A stretch of 64,000 nt of DNA, taken from assembly GCF_048128805.1 (NCBI RefSeq), contig NC_136012.1:12837725-12901724 (forward strand), in the 5' to 3' direction. Positions 13,101 to 33,705 of this stretch are shown piece after piece; within the stretch, counting starts at the first letter, position 1; the number at the start of each line of letters is the position of its first letter. The translations under genes were made by a program, and so were the position numbers. The notes under the pieces were generated by a model. It was not told where the DNA came from. It saw only the letters and a program-made list of their open reading frames with translations, and searched no databases. The DNA is from Centroberyx gerrardi. Its lineage: Eukaryota; Chordata; Actinopteri; Beryciformes; Berycidae.

Positions 13101-13650
13101 TAATTAACTTTTAATAATAATAAACATTATTTCTATAGTATTTTTTTTAAAGTTTAGAAAGTGTGTTAATCAAATAAAAGCAAACATCAAACTCATAAAA
13201 TTAATTCAAACAAGAAGGCGCCACAAGATCAAAGGATAAGAGGGTAAATATAATAGTAAAAAAAGAATAGGATAAAAAAATGTAACAACTGTGTTTAATA
13301 AATGATTTAAAAGATTGATTCTGCTAGCCTAAGTTCCTCTGGTACATCGTTCCAAAGCCTCGGGGCCCTGAGGATCTGAGGCTGTACACTGTGATATGGC
13401 TTGGGGCCAGACCTAACTATGCTTTAAGAGTGATCAGTAAAATGATCCAAACAGGTAACCAGTGAAGAGATTTCAAACTGAAGAGATGTGATTTTGTGTA
13501 TTTGCAACAGTTTAAATCCTAGCTGCTGCATTTCGAACAAGCTAGGGACATGAAAGACTTTTAATTGATGCCAGAATAAATATAGATACGATGGTGTAAA
13601 CGTAATGCATGAATGACTTTCTTGAGATGATAATATCAATCAACCAATCT
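13100..13650. repeat. Degenerate teleost interspersed repeat
   Basis: The stretch recalls a dispersed fish repeat with recurring phrases: an opening like taataataataaac followed by ttatttctatag, then gttccaaagcctcggggccc, ggggccagacc, aaccagtgaagag and agctgctgcatttcgaac in this order. The reading is from memory of the family, so its class is left open. Boundaries are approximate. Confidence 0.45.
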
Positions 13651-14385
13651 AAATGTCGAAAGGCAAATCCTGGAGCTGCTCCATAGACAAAGAATGGTAA
13701 ATAGACTGTATAGACCATTGATGGGCAATCATTTACCAGTAACATTTAGTAAAAAGATTCTTCAATTGGCAATATTTTGTCTCGGTCAAAAAGCTGTTGC
13801 TCCAAGGACTTTCTCACTCCAACTGAGGTTAATAACAGTGATGCCAATGTCAAACGTAAAGAAGCATTTCAGCTAAAGGGAATATATTATATCCATATAA
13901 TAACATAATATACTGAATGAAACAAAAGTCCAAATGGACAATTTTGAACATGAATTGTTTGGAGCTCCCTGATGCCTTCATCAGTGTTTTTAATGTCCCT
14001 AGATGAGCTCATGAAATAAAGGCTTTCATTCAGTTGCATACCCCAAACCAAAGAGCACCTTTTTTGGAAGTTTTTTGACACTGTGCACCATTTTTGTAGC
14101 ACTCTCTGTTGTTCTTCTTTTTTCTTCTTTGCTCCAATCACATATAATATACTGTAGGAAACTCTAGTGATCTATAATAATCAACAAATATGACTATTAA
14201 CTATTCAATATCACCAATATTACAATGAACACTACTTGCTATATTTCAAATATACAAAATCACAAAATATATCTCAAACATCTTTTCTTTTAGAGTGGCT
14301 CTTACACCAGGTTTAATCTCTTGATGACATCACAGGGCCCTGATTCTGGCTTGTTTCTATCTTTTGGAGACACTTGTTCATTCAC

Positions 14386-14665
14386 AATAGGCCCTTTTAC
14401 ATTCTTTTTCTCAATGCTTCTGCATTGAGAAACTGGTGCATTAAAACTTCCTGTTGCCAACTATGGCCTTCACTAAATCGCTCAACAACCTGCCCAAAAA
14501 TTTTAATTTGTTACATTATGTATTATGTATCTACTGCTAGTAACCATTACAATTTTCTTGTTTTTGTTGTATTGGTTTGTCAGTAAGTCACAAAAAGAAA
14601 CTTGCCACAGGAAGTTGTAATGCACCGGTTTAGCTGTTACCATGACGATGTGAAAAGGGCCTATT
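14386..14665. mobile_element. MITE with long imperfect inverted repeats
   Basis: The left end AATAGGCCCTTTT is mirrored by AAAAGGGCCTATT at the right end. Further in, left CTGGTGCATTAAAACTTCCT is matched by the reverse complement of right AGGAAGTTGTAATGCACCGG. The paired arms span about 80 bases each around a 120-base loop, and no transposase frame is present. It is therefore a non-autonomous DNA transposon remnant; superfamily not assigned. Confidence 0.7.
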
Positions 14666-15005
14666 ATTGATGAACCTGTCCAAAATCAGAGTTATAATGG
14701 GGAATTTTGTTTTCCGCAGGATTATTCCATTGAGTGCTAACTAGAAATACCCTGCACATTTCATTGACCAAACCAAAAGTGATGGGTACTGCAATACAAA
14801 TATTTTTTTAAAACTACAGCAGTACAGCACTCTGTAAAACTATATCAGTTATGTAGGTTGAGGTCTATTAAGCCTATGATAGTGCTACTTTATTCAAATG
14901 CAGTTAAGCTGCTACCAGTAGAATTTAACACTTGATGACCCTTTGAGTCACTTAGTGGTCATGCTTTACATCACTGTCGCAAAAACGACTCGCCACACTT
15001 CCTAC

Positions 15006-15278
15006 TGTATCATGATAATTTCCTTTGGTACACCTAACATGGCTTCCACAGAATTTTGATCATGTTGTCATGGAAATTACCATTGTTTCATGTGTGGACA
15101 GAACATGAGACTACTAAAGTTAGAATGTTCATCACAACTGCCACTGGAATGTTCATCCAAATGATGCCGCTGCCATGGTAACACATTACCTTCTCATTAG
15201 AGTCTCATGCACCAGATCAACACTGATTTCCATGATATCATCATCAAACCTTCTATGGCAGCCACTGTAAGTGCACCC
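15006..15278 (+). repeat. Dispersed repeat, copy 1 (inverted partner near 34 kb)
   Basis: Matches the reverse complement of 33972-34186 over nearly its whole length. Shared segments in the same order include cacctaacatggct, agaattttga, gccatggtaacaca, gagtctcatgcacc and tgtaagtgcacc. Copies differ by substitutions and indels, so both are old. No reading frame is seen. Confidence 0.75.
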
Positions 15279-15440
15279 TGATAAAGGAATAAGCCAAAAC
15301 AATGCTGGAATAAACCTTATCTTTTTTATGCAGAGAGAAGTGTGCGGCTATCTCTTTTTTGCTCTTTAGCCTTGTGACCTTTCTGACAGCCAGCACCTTG
15401 GAGGGTTTGAGCATGCGCAGTAGTAGGGTCCCCAGACCCA

Positions 15441-15470
15441 TAACCTTAACCCTTACCTAACCCTAACCCA
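15441..15470. repeat. Short telomere-like CCCTAA degenerate run
   Basis: The stretch reads as imperfect tandem copies ending in ctaaccctaaccca. Only about five units are present, so it is a small interstitial motif rather than a telomere. Confidence 0.5.
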
Positions 15471-15913
15471 GGGGCCCAGGAGAGAAGTCAAGAGTGCTGC
15501 AGTTGGATCCTCTCCATTTGTTCGCCTACAAAAACAAACCTGCTTGCTACAAACAGATTTAAAAAAAAAGTCTCTGCTACAAAGGCAGTCCTCTTCCTTT
15601 TTTGGTTGAGGCTAATCTTGTTTTCAATTCTGCACAATTCGAGCATTACCCGAGCATATAAAGAAACACATAGAAAACAACACAAAGAATAAAACAATTT
15701 TCACGGCAACTGTCTCATTTTTCTACAGCCATTGTAGTATGCTCTCAAAAACAATTGAGAAATGATACATTTGGTAACGTTAAATAGCTAATTGTTAGAG
15801 CTTTACATTTAGCTAACTAGCTAGCTAGTTAGAGTTTCAGGTGTTGTAACGTTAACGTTAAGGTTTCCAAATACATAACGCTAGATTTTTACATTTTTCA
15901 GTCTGCCAATGAA

Positions 15914-16080
15914 CAGTGTTGGGCTCGTTACTCAAAAGAGTAATACATTACTGTTTACTCGTTACTCATTTCAATAGTAATGTCATTACTAGATATTAGT
16001 TATATTACTCACCGGCATCAGTAGTGTTACCTCCTTACACTACTAATGTTCGTTACATTACGTTACTTTTCCGTTACAGC
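15914..16080 (+). mobile_element. hAT-like element end, copy 1
   Basis: Begins CAGTGTTGGG, followed by a subterminal region full of GTTACT and AGTAA motifs, the usual look of a fish hAT-type non-autonomous element. Its first 90 bases match the reverse complement of 35360-35449. The far inverted end was not found, so the right limit is approximate. Confidence 0.5.
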
Positions 16081-16811
16081 CTCAAATTGGCGGCTGCAGC
16101 CTCTTTCTTACCTCCAAAACTCAAACGTTTCTTCTCGTCATTTTGCTCGATAGAATCAAAGAAATGGAAAAACTTCCACCCGCTGAAAATAATGACAAAA
16201 ATGTGCTATAATTTCAATCAAAGCTAATTTAACGTATTTTCCAGCTGCGTTAAGTCAACGTAGATAGTCAGAATAATACCGGAAGTTATGCGCCTGAACT
16301 GCCTTCACAATAAAAGCGCAAATTTCTTGCTTTGACGTAAGGTACGTGATTGAGTCCTTGCTTGTGTATTTTTGGCTGCCCATATGGCGCCATCATGCAT
16401 CGAACTATATAGCTATGCATGTATGCTATAAAAAAGCTTATTTGGGGAAAACGTATTTTCATTTACCACATTCCTCCTGTAAATTCATTATGTATTTTTT
16501 TTTTTTATTGGACTTTGGTATTTTGTAGGGCTCGAAAACGCTGCGTCACGTTCGTCAATGTGCGTTTTATTTTGATCATGGCCGGAAATCCTTCATGTCA
16601 AATGTGAGATGAGCCTAATAAGACGAGAACAAATCAATGGTCAGGGCCAGGGTGGGATATTATAGTTCTTGGATAATTCAACTTCAATAAAAATAACACT
16701 TGTTTTTGATTGCTAACTGTAATATCACGATAACTGAAACCAAGAGACTAATTTGTTACATGAGCCTCACTGGGAAAAGTAATAATATGAGTGACAGCGT
16801 TGATTGCGAAC
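16081..16811. other. Intergenic spacer upstream of gdf9
   Basis: No gene or clear repeat boundary is seen; it contains poly-T runs near 16490-16506. Confidence 0.5.
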
Positions 16812-16849
16812 ACCTGAGGCTGCGCGTGGTGGTGATCAGCGGCACGTGC
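16812..16849 (+). promoter_or_regulatory. gdf9: Two E-boxes in the gdf9 promoter
   Basis: CACCTG at 16812-16817 and CACGTG at 16844-16849 lie 105 and 73 bases before the start codon. Oocyte genes, including mammalian Gdf9, are known to depend on proximal E-boxes bound by bHLH factors such as FIGLA with TCF3. The link here is inference from position. Confidence 0.4.
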
Positions 16850-16916
16850 GTGGTCGGGTTGACCTGAGCTCTCAGCGGAGAGTATCTCTGAGTTTTGACA
16901 GGTTTATTTGTTTACA

Positions 16917-19112
16917 ATGGAGACACAAATGCTAATGTCAGTTGCATTTCATTATTTGCGCACTATCATCCTACTGCTTCTCATTACCTGTGGCTGCCCG
17001 CTGAAATCTCCTCTTTCCTCCTCCAACGCGCTGCACCCGTATGACAGCATCTTCTCCCCTCTGCTTAAAGCCCTGTCAGAGCACGGAGGGTCGAGGTGGA
17101 CACCAGACTTAAAGAAAAAAATGAAACCCGAGCACAAGTATATAAAATATATGACGGAGGTTTACAAGAAGTCCTCGCGAGTGCAGAGGAGTTTGGATGG
17201 GAATAACATCTACAACACAGTTCGACTGATCAGGCCTCGAGATGAATGTCTTGCACAAAGCAAAGGTGAGCAGGTCAAACTTGAAGCACACAGGCAGTGA
17301 CAGCTCAGGCCACTGCAAATATGCTTAATATGCACATGGACAGGGTTTGGGGGGGAAATTAAATGGCCTGTTCAAATGTTTTCACAAGATACTTGCACAA
17401 GAAACAATGGTCTCATAAAAAGATAGGTCTAGCCTAGAACTTAATTATCATCTGCCTTGTCTCAAAATGTTGCCTGTAGTCTATCAAAGCTGTAGAGCAC
17501 CATGAGGATTCAACCATACTGCCATACAAAGCAAAAAGGCAGTAACATCAATTTTGGTCAAGATGAGATTTTGTCATTTTTGTTGGATGTTTACAAGAAA
17601 AGGTGACAAAGAAAAAAAGTTAAAAGTAATTTGGCTAGGCAGGAAAAAATCTTTAATACAATTTTTCTCAGTTTCACTATGAGCAGAGCTGCCTTTTGCC
17701 TTTGTAGTGCAGCATAGCACAGGCTGCACTGGGGGTCTACTGACAATGACATCAGATATTGGGCAGATATACCAGGCTGAAATGTAATATCTGTATCAGA
17801 GAATTGCTCCAGTGTTAAAGTACATGTAGGACATGTCAGAAATCTAAGAATATCGGACAGACAAATATTTGATTCGTCTCGGAGAAAAAATGATTAGATC
17901 TAAGCCGTTTTTGTCCAATGGACCTGAACTGATGCTTTAAGTCTACTGTTAAGTAAAAGTAATCATGAGATTTAAAATCATTGTAAAAAAAAAAAAAAAT
18001 AGTATTGGCGACCTATATGTACCTACCAAAAATTCTGATCTTGGCCTTAAATATATTTGTAATTGATCCTGACTGATTAAGATGTAGTGTAATAATGAGT
18101 AGATGGACACTTGTCATGTTTCTTTCCTGAGACTGACATGCAATGGGTGACACTGCCCTGTGTTTTGTCTAATTTTTTCCCCTCAGAGATTTTTATGCAA
18201 GATCTTTCCTACAACCTCGATCAAGTGAGAAACAAAGAGCAGCTTCTGAAGTCTGTCCTGCTGTACTCTTTCGACCAACACCGGGCAGCATCTATCACTT
18301 CTGTGTGCTACCTGAACATCAAGGAGCAGGAGTACGCACACCAGTGTCAGCTGTGTCCCGGGGCCCACCACACAGTCAACCTCACAGTAAACCCAGACAG
18401 GAGGAGCAGGGGGAACTGGCTGGAGGTTGACGTCACCTCTTTCCTCCAGCCTCTCTTGACGTTCCAGAAGAAGAAGATACACCTGCTCATCAACGTCACC
18501 TGCCCGGATGACCGGGGGGCCGACGGCCGCAAAGGCCCACTGGAGCTCACCCTGAGGTCTCTGCCGCTGCTTCTGTATCTCAATGACACAGGCAAACCGG
18601 CCCACCGGAGACCACTGGTCTCTGCCAAAGAAGGTCAAAGGTCAGCCAACGCAGCGAACACATTTCACAAGCAGATGGATTTCAAACCGGACCGCAGGAT
18701 CGGGCGCAAGAGGAGACGGAGGAGGGAATCTCCAAAGAGCAAAAGAGGCTTAGATATCCGCCTGCCTGACCTTCTTCCGAGCTCTGAATTCCCAACAAGT
18801 GACTGCGCCTTATACGACTTCAGGGTGAGATTCAGCCAGCTCAAACTGGATCACTGGATCGTTTTCCCCCCCAAATACAACCCCAGATACTGCAGAGGCA
18901 TATGCCCGAGGACCATGGGCTTCATCTACGGTTCACCTGTCCACACCATGGTGCAGAACATCATATATGAGAAGCTGGACTCCTCTGTGCCCAGGCCCTC
19001 CTGTGTTCCCTCCCATTACAGCCCGCTCAGCGTTATGACCTTTGAGGAGGACGGGTCCTACGTCTACAAGGAGTATGAAGACATGGTCGCCACCAGGTGC
19101 ACATGTCGCTAA
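16917..19112 (+). CDS. gdf9: Growth differentiation factor 9, 2 exons, 424 aa
   Basis: Secreted oocyte TGF-beta family ligand controlling folliculogenesis. Exons 16917-17265 and 18187-19112 are joined in phase (AAA G / AG ATT). The ATG is chosen because an upstream in-frame TTG is not a usual start, the context (acaATGg) is good, and a hydrophobic signal peptide (core TIILLLLITCGC) follows at once. The prodomain is about residues 30-303. A basic run RKRRRRR and then KSKR precede the mature peptide, which starts near residue 304 at GLDIRLPD. The mature part has six cysteines (DCALYDF, RYCRGIC, PSCVPSHY, TRCTC); the position that carries the inter-chain cysteine in most TGF-beta ligands is serine, the known hallmark of GDF9 and BMP15. 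The two-exon structure and place beside uqcrq fit GDF9 rather than BMP15. No clear AATAAA follows within 900 bases. Confidence 0.96.
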
Positions 19113-20044
19113 GCCAACTACTGCCATACGCTGTACGTTTTTTTTTTTTTTTACAAGCTGAATAGAACTTCACCACAAACCAGATGGACTCGCTTTATTG
19201 CTCACATCGTCTAGTCATTATCCAGCATTTGAAGTATCGGATATTCTGACCAGGTTCAGTGATTGCATGAATTATAAAATCGCTGTGCATGGAATAAGAT
19301 TGATCTAGAGCAGTTGTGTTTACTTAATCAAGTGTGTTGTGTGTTTACTTAATCAAAAAAATATTTTATCCTAATGAAAAATGTGGAATTTGACATTTAT
19401 TTCCTTTTTTGTTTAAGATGTGGTAGGAAAGGGTGTGAATGCATCTTATCCTTCAACTTTTTGTGGTTGTTTGCAATTTGGCATTGAATCTGACACACTT
19501 GAAGAAGAAAATGTATGATATATGATTTCTTTTAAGTTATTTTTTGTTAACTTATTTTGGGTGGGTGGTCTGTCTTTGTTATTATTTAACACAATTGAGA
19601 AGTTTTAAGTAACCCTGTTCTGGACAAAAGATGAAAAAGCGGTCACATACTCTTAGCAAACCTTTTACATTTCATTTTATTCCTGGGGATTACAGACAGT
19701 TGCCTTATGGGCAGCTGTCTTCATAATGTCCAGAATGAAAAAGCTGTCTAAGTAAGTCAAGATGTATTTATTACTTCTGGTCATCAAGTGACTGCATACT
19801 TGAATTGAAGTCCATTGAAGTGTAGTCCACTGAATGAATTTGTAGTGGTGAATGTGACTTAATTCATGTCTATTTATGCAAATTGTATGAAGTTTACTGT
19901 ATGTCCTTGTTCATCTGATGAATATTCACAAAGAATAAGAATAGACATGTTCTTTGGAAAATTGGAAATTAAAAAAAAATTAGCATGCACAGATTTGGTG
20001 TTTTTGTCCTCATACAGCTGCCCCAACACGTTAATGCTACTCCA

Positions 20045-20094
<50 letters not shown>

Positions 20095-20685
20095 AATTAG
20101 TTTTTGCTCCATCTATCCTGTGAATGTACAGTCCAAGTGTTTTCAAAGCTTTTCATGTCAAGACCGACTAAATAGGCTGACACATTAGACTACAGACCCC
20201 AGTTTGATGACATTTTGTGTGAGGGACCCCAATCAAGAAGAGTGGAGTTGTTATGTTATTTGCTACAGAAAACCTATACTCTAGGTGGGGAGAGTGAAAG
20301 CTTGGTTCAGAAGTCATTTCTGTAACAGCACCTCTTGTCCCTTCATTTTGCTGGTGGAGCCCTTGGAACCTACACAAGGACCACACTTGGGGAATTCCTG
20401 GTATAGTTGATGGTAAAAAAAATAAAAAAAATGGCTGGCTATACTCAACCTTGCCATGTGGTGGCGATGGCGTGCCAGAGATACAGCTTGAACCAGTTGT
20501 GTTCAATTCAAAAGATGAATACCAAGATTTTACTGAAGGGATCAAAACCTCCTTAGATCAGCAGCAGTTGCGGTATCTACTCACCTTTTGAGTTTTTAAG
20601 AGAAACATAGCTACCAGGTAGGGTTGTTTAGTTCCCTCTTGTCTCTAGCTCATCCGCTCCACTGGGTGGCGGTAATAACACCGAT

Positions 20686-20717
<32 letters not shown>

Positions 20718-20725
20718 GGAACGTC
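19113..20725. other. gdf9-uqcrq spacer, no gene seen
   Basis: Presumably begins with the gdf9 3' UTR. It carries the AG microsatellite at 20047 and a poly-A run at 20692-20713. No coding exon is visible. Confidence 0.5.
20047..20090. repeat. (AG)n microsatellite
   Basis: Twenty-two uninterrupted AG units. Confidence 0.95.
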
Positions 20726-20730
20726 GACAA

Positions 20731-20755
20731 CCACTTCCGTTGGACATTGACCAAT
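20731..20755 (+). promoter_or_regulatory. uqcrq: ETS/GABP site and CCAAT box of uqcrq
   Basis: CCACTTCCGT at 20731-20740 (ACGGAAGTGG on the other strand) fits the ETS/GABP (NRF-2) consensus that drives many nuclear genes for respiratory-chain subunits. CCAAT follows at 20751. Both lie just before a noncoding exon that ends at 20805 with donor gtaagg. Confidence 0.45.
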
Positions 20756-22199
20756 CCGGACAGAAGACCGAGCAGCATTAGCAAAGAGTCTTGAGAAGCA
20801 GCACGGTAAGGCTCAATGTCACGAATATAACGTTGTAGTTTAGCTTTCAGTAACGTTAGCCAGTATGAGCGAAGTGTATGAAATAGTTATCCTTTATTGT
20901 GTTAGAAGTTACTTTGGTTCGGCCTCTTTCGGTCAAACGGCCACCTTAACATGAAAGTCAAACAAAAAGTCTCAAGGTCCCTGTTTGATGTAGCTAGCCT
21001 AGGCGGAGCGATAAATAGCTCGAGTCGCTAGCTGTCACAGCTAAGCTAGCTCTCCGTCCTCTGCCCTTAGCTTGCATAGGAACACCGTTTCTTTGTTTAT
21101 TCACCGTGTAACTAGATAACATTAGCAGCTCCCCGTGTGTTTGCCATGCAAATTTCTTTGATAAGATTTTTGACGTGTTAACGCATTTTAGTGCCACATT
21201 GCGTACTAGCTTAGCTCACCAGGTATACTCGTTTAAATTCAGCCATGTTAGAGGCAGCTGAAGTAGGATTGATCATGTTTTAAACAATTTTGTTTTAGGC
21301 TGCCACTCACCAACCAACATTCACAACCTCTTAACAAAACAAAATAGTAATAGGTTTATTACCATATCAGCAATTCTGGTTCAAGGCAGAAAGTTCAAAC
21401 CAGTTTATTTAATCTGTGGCTCATTGCCATACATTTGCAACCAAACATCATGCCACCATTACTGAATTATGATCAAACAATGTAAAAAAGGAACATTATC
21501 AGTCAACGTAAAGGAGAGCATTCATACTCAAGAGCACTGGCTCTTGTATTGGCTATTTTAATACTGATACTATTACAACTGCTCGTCAGTTTTGTCTTAT
21601 TTGGCCAGATCCTAATGTAAACATATGAAACTATGCTAATGCTAAACTGTTTTACCAAATAAATGAACCCCCAGTTTTTATATTGAATTATTTGTATGTT
21701 ACCACTGCAATTCAATTTACTGTTTGCATCCGTAATTAATCATAAAACATAAAATGCGCAACATATTTGAAGAAAATCACCTTGGATATTACTACCAAGC
21801 CACATGACATTTGTCGATTTGAAGAAATTGTTCAGAATGTGTCCAGATCTGAAGATTAAACATTATGTATGACTTATTAATGGCTTGGAAAATAATTGGT
21901 TATCATTATTAAACATCGTCAATCTAAAGCCCTAGCGTAGCATAAATGCTATTGTACAAAATACATTATGTAATTTCATCATGAGCCATTACTCTGATTG
22001 GCCTCTTTTTACCCAAGAGCTCTGTGGCATAATGTAAGTCACTAATTAATTGGCAGCAATTTCTTTAACCCATTGCATTGATTCCAAACCAGTAGCCCAT
22101 GCTTGTTTCCATCATACTTCTGTCACAACTGTTAGTATCCTTCGTTTATTTACCCTTTTAAATTTCTGATTGTCATTTCAGATCAGCTCTCTTGAGAAC

Positions 22200-24312
22200 A
22201 TGGGCCGCCACTTCGGAAATTTGGCCAAGGTCAGGCATGTAATTACATACACCCTGTCCCCTTTTGAGCAGAAGGCTTTCCCCGACTTCTTATCTAAGGG
22301 AATCCCCAATGTGTGGAGACGGGTTACATCCTCCTTCTTCACAGTTGCCCCCCGTGAGTATTCACACTTTAATTTACATGTAGAGCTGAGCCTGAAATAT
22401 TTTTACTAAATTCTTTACTCATATGGATACATTTAACAGGGAAAGGATTGACAGAAGCTAAATAATCTAATCCAAGACGTATTGTAGGATTTCAATAAAG
22501 GCATAGAAATTATGATGCTCAAAATTATATCTAACATAACTTGTAAAAGCCAGGAGGTTAACAAATGCATGATGTCATCTGTCCTAAACTAAAGTTTTTG
22601 CTGCTTGCCTTTTTCCGGTGCCTGGAAAAAAAAATTCTGGTTTTAGTATTTCTCACCCGTTACACATTCTATGTCAAGTCAGATTGAAAGGCAGCTCAGT
22701 GTCAGTCAAGGACCCTGCAACTCATAGTTGTGCAGAGTGACCATGGTGGTGGTTACTGCAAATAGGGCAAGGACAGTTTGCTTGAAAAGTAACAGTAAGC
22801 AGCAGTTTCCTTGGGTTGAAAATGATGAATCAGTCTGTACCGTTTGCTGTTTATTTCCGAGTAAGGCAGATTGAGGCAGCTTGTTTTTAAAAGCACCTAA
22901 AAACACAACAACAAGAGCAGGCAGCACCTTGCCTGTATGTTGGCAAAGCGTCTAGTGGAAAACTCCTCATCAGGTCTGAAATTAATGTATTGGTAAGATG
23001 GATTGGGAGACTTGCAACCTCATGAATTTCCTCTCTGGTTTTTGTTTTTTCCATGTTACTGTTGATTATGTTTACAGAAAAACTTCTGTCAGTTTGTCAG
23101 GAGGTTCATTCATGATTACTTTTAAGTTACAATTTGGAGAGCCCAATTTACACTTTGGAATTTTACAGGTTTGGCAAAAATCAATAATATTTTTCAGTCA
23201 TCTTGCAATTATGTATCATGAACATTTTACACTAATACATTACTTAAATGTATGAAAAGTTGAAATTATACTAGGAACCTGACTTACTGGTCTGACGGGG
23301 CAGGTGGAAAAATTCATAATGTTGAACCCTGACAATGTTTGTCTTTGCTGACCTTGAGAATATTTTTCATGCTTTTATTTTGTCTCATTTAGACCACTAA
23401 GACTTTCTTCACTTATGTTTAAGTCAGAAATCACTCCCGTGATCAATCCCTCAACTAGGGATGTGCAAAAGTATATTTTTTCATGGTTGAGTAGTCCTTT
23501 GGTTGCCTGAACCACTAATTGACTAGTCTGTGTATACAAAATACTAAAAAAAAAACAAAACATAAGCTTACTGGGCTATGGGCAAAATTACTTGTAAAAC
23601 AACTATTGACTAAAATAAACCATAAAAAATGAGCATGAACTGTGCATTTTGACACATAGAAAATTGTATTTTGTCATAGGAATAGGCAATATCAATCTAA
23701 AAGAATGCTATACACGACACAGCAGAAACAACACAACTACCATTATCGCACAACCCATGAAGATGTGGGCCTTTAGCACCATACCCAGAGGTGACTATTA
23801 AGAAACAGACAAATCATTGTATGATTTTTGAAAGATGGAAAGGAGTATCCAAAATATTTTTCAACATTTATATGTCCAAAAGACAGTAATGGGCTATAAA
23901 CAGACCTAAGAAACAATAAGACTGAAGTGCAAACATGCAAAAAAGTACAAATGAAAAGGTCGACACACATCCTCACAAATGACCAGTCGACATCCCCAGC
24001 CTCAATCTACATCTCTCACCTTTTAACATCTAATGAGCTGGAGCACAACCTGAGATCCTCAGACAGGTCTCTCTAGAGTCTAGACCATTCCAGTTTTTAA
24101 AAATGACCCATGCTAATGCCCTGACACACACACACACGCAAGAAAACACAAAATATATCAGGGTGCAGGATCTTTGTCATCTTTGTGCTAATTTATTTCA
24201 TGCTGTTTCTTTTCCAGCCATGACTCTGATGTACCTGACGTACACCTGGGGTAACCATGTCTACGAACAAGGCAAGAGGAAGAATCCTGCTGACTACGAG
24301 AACGATGAATGA
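22200..24312 (+). CDS. uqcrq: Cytochrome bc1 complex subunit 8 (QP-C), 82 aa
   Basis: Small nuclear-encoded subunit of mitochondrial respiratory complex III in the inner membrane. Coding exons 22200-22353 and 24218-24312; exon 2 of the transcript begins at 22182, and a noncoding exon ends at 20805. The protein [20 protein letters not shown] continues with [20 protein letters not shown] and ends [11 protein letters not shown](E), closely following vertebrate UQCRQ. One membrane helix lies at about residues 42-60 around the exon junction ([14 protein letters not shown]). The length equals the family's. Intron 2 (22354-24217) holds a possible hAT-like remnant. Its position next to gdf9 is as in mammals. 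Confidence 0.96.
23455..24000. mobile_element. Possible hAT-like non-autonomous remnant
   Basis: Left CTAGGGATGT is roughly mirrored by the reverse complement of the right end (CTGGGGATGT), 540 bases apart, with AT-rich filler containing TTGACTAGTC-like motifs. The match is short, so this is tentative. Confidence 0.3.
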
Positions 24313-24371
24313 ACCCGTTACCCTTCTGATTGTTGCCCTCTGCTGTTTATTCCAACTCTGTATGTTTCACC

Positions 24372-24377
24372 AATAAA
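24372..24377 (+). terminator. uqcrq: Polyadenylation signal of uqcrq
   Basis: AATAAA lies 60 bases past the stop codon, giving a very short 3' UTR typical of this gene. Confidence 0.75.
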
Positions 24378-24822
24378 GATAAAACAAATATTTATGTGAA
24401 ATTTGTTTTGATTGAAATCATTTATCCATCTTTTTTAAGAGAAGGCATCTACAAAGTTAATGTTTCATGTTATGTCATTCAGGGTGTCACATCTGTGCTA
24501 CAATATCACTGATTTATTGCATAGATTAAGATTATTTTGATAATGATAATTCCATGCAACTAATGCAGGTGGTGACATTTTCAATATGTATGCACTGTGT
24601 ACATGCTCAGATGGTAATTATTTATTTGTAAAGCAGTTGTTATAACTAAGTGTCATGAGGAGACTGACAAATCAAACAGCATTTAAGACTGTCAAAGCAT
24701 CGAATAATAACATTTGGAAAGCAGTTGGACGCTTTTGTTTCACATTTTACCGTTAATGTCCGGGGCCTTTATGTTGAAATCAGCTGGGCGGAAGTCGGGC
24801 TTGTTCGTGGCACCGGAGCACG

Positions 24823-24837
24823 AGAAGGTTCCTGAAC
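24823..24837 (+). promoter_or_regulatory. hspa4: Heat-shock element upstream of hspa4
   Basis: aGAAggTTCctGAAc is a perfect three-unit array of alternating nGAAn pentamers, the HSF1 trimer consensus. It lies 191 bases before the hspa4 start codon in a GC-rich region. Direction and distance fit control of hspa4, an HSP110-class chaperone. Seen directly; function inferred. The rest of 24378-25027 shows no gene. Confidence 0.65.
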
Positions 24838-24934
24838 GCTCTCTGTCTGTTAGCACACGCATCAACCGGCTTGCTAATCCGCCGCAGGCTACACAGCTTC
24901 ATGGAACAAGGGTGGGATAGCGCGCATGAATTAA

Positions 24935-33179
<8,245 letters not shown>

Positions 33180-33189
33180 AGCAGGCAAC

Positions 33190-33219
33190 CCACCCCCCCC
33201 ACCCCCCCAACCCCCCACG
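33190..33219. repeat. C-rich low-complexity run in hspa4 3' UTR
   Basis: Runs of seven or so C broken by single A, starting about ten bases past the hspa4 stop codon. Confidence 0.85.
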
Positions 33220-33699
33220 GCTGTGCCTCAGTCTGAACCAAGCGCACCCTTCTTCACCTCAGTGTCATCAATGTCCCCTTGCAGATGACATGATGGAGAG
33301 AGAAAGCAGTTTTTTAGAGAATATCTGGCAGATTAGACAGCCGAAAAAGTCATACGCTGCCTCTTCTTGGTGGTTTAAGGGTTCTTCTATGGGATCAAAC
33401 AACATAGATGAACGAGAGCTGATTGTTTCAGATTGAGATGCAGCCTGGGTGTATTAGAGCTGGTGAAGTGTTTCAAGAACTCACTCCACAGTCAAAAGCA
33501 GGCAGGATGTGCAGCACATTGACCCCAGCTCCCGGTGGTGTCTTTCTGATGCCATAGCATGCCCTTTCTTTCTTGCTGAAATAAATCGAAAGCCAACCGC
33601 AATAAGCCTGTTGTTTGACAATGAGCGCTGTACACATGATGGTATTTATTTCTGTTGTGTGCCCTATAAGTGTTCTGGTCTGTGTCACGATATGGTTTT

Positions 33700-33705
33700 A
33701 ATAAA
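33700..33705 (+). terminator. hspa4: Polyadenylation signal of hspa4
   Basis: AATAAA 521 bases past the stop codon, with GT-rich sequence following. A second AATAAA near 33811 could be an alternative. Confidence 0.6.

Noticed and set aside
15441-15470. Interstitial telomere or chromosome fusion point
   Set aside because: Only about five imperfect units; too short to argue for a fusion.
18183-18638. Minus-strand 151-codon frame over gdf9 exon 2
   Set aside because: Shadow of the GC-rich gdf9 coding exon; no start context or domain.
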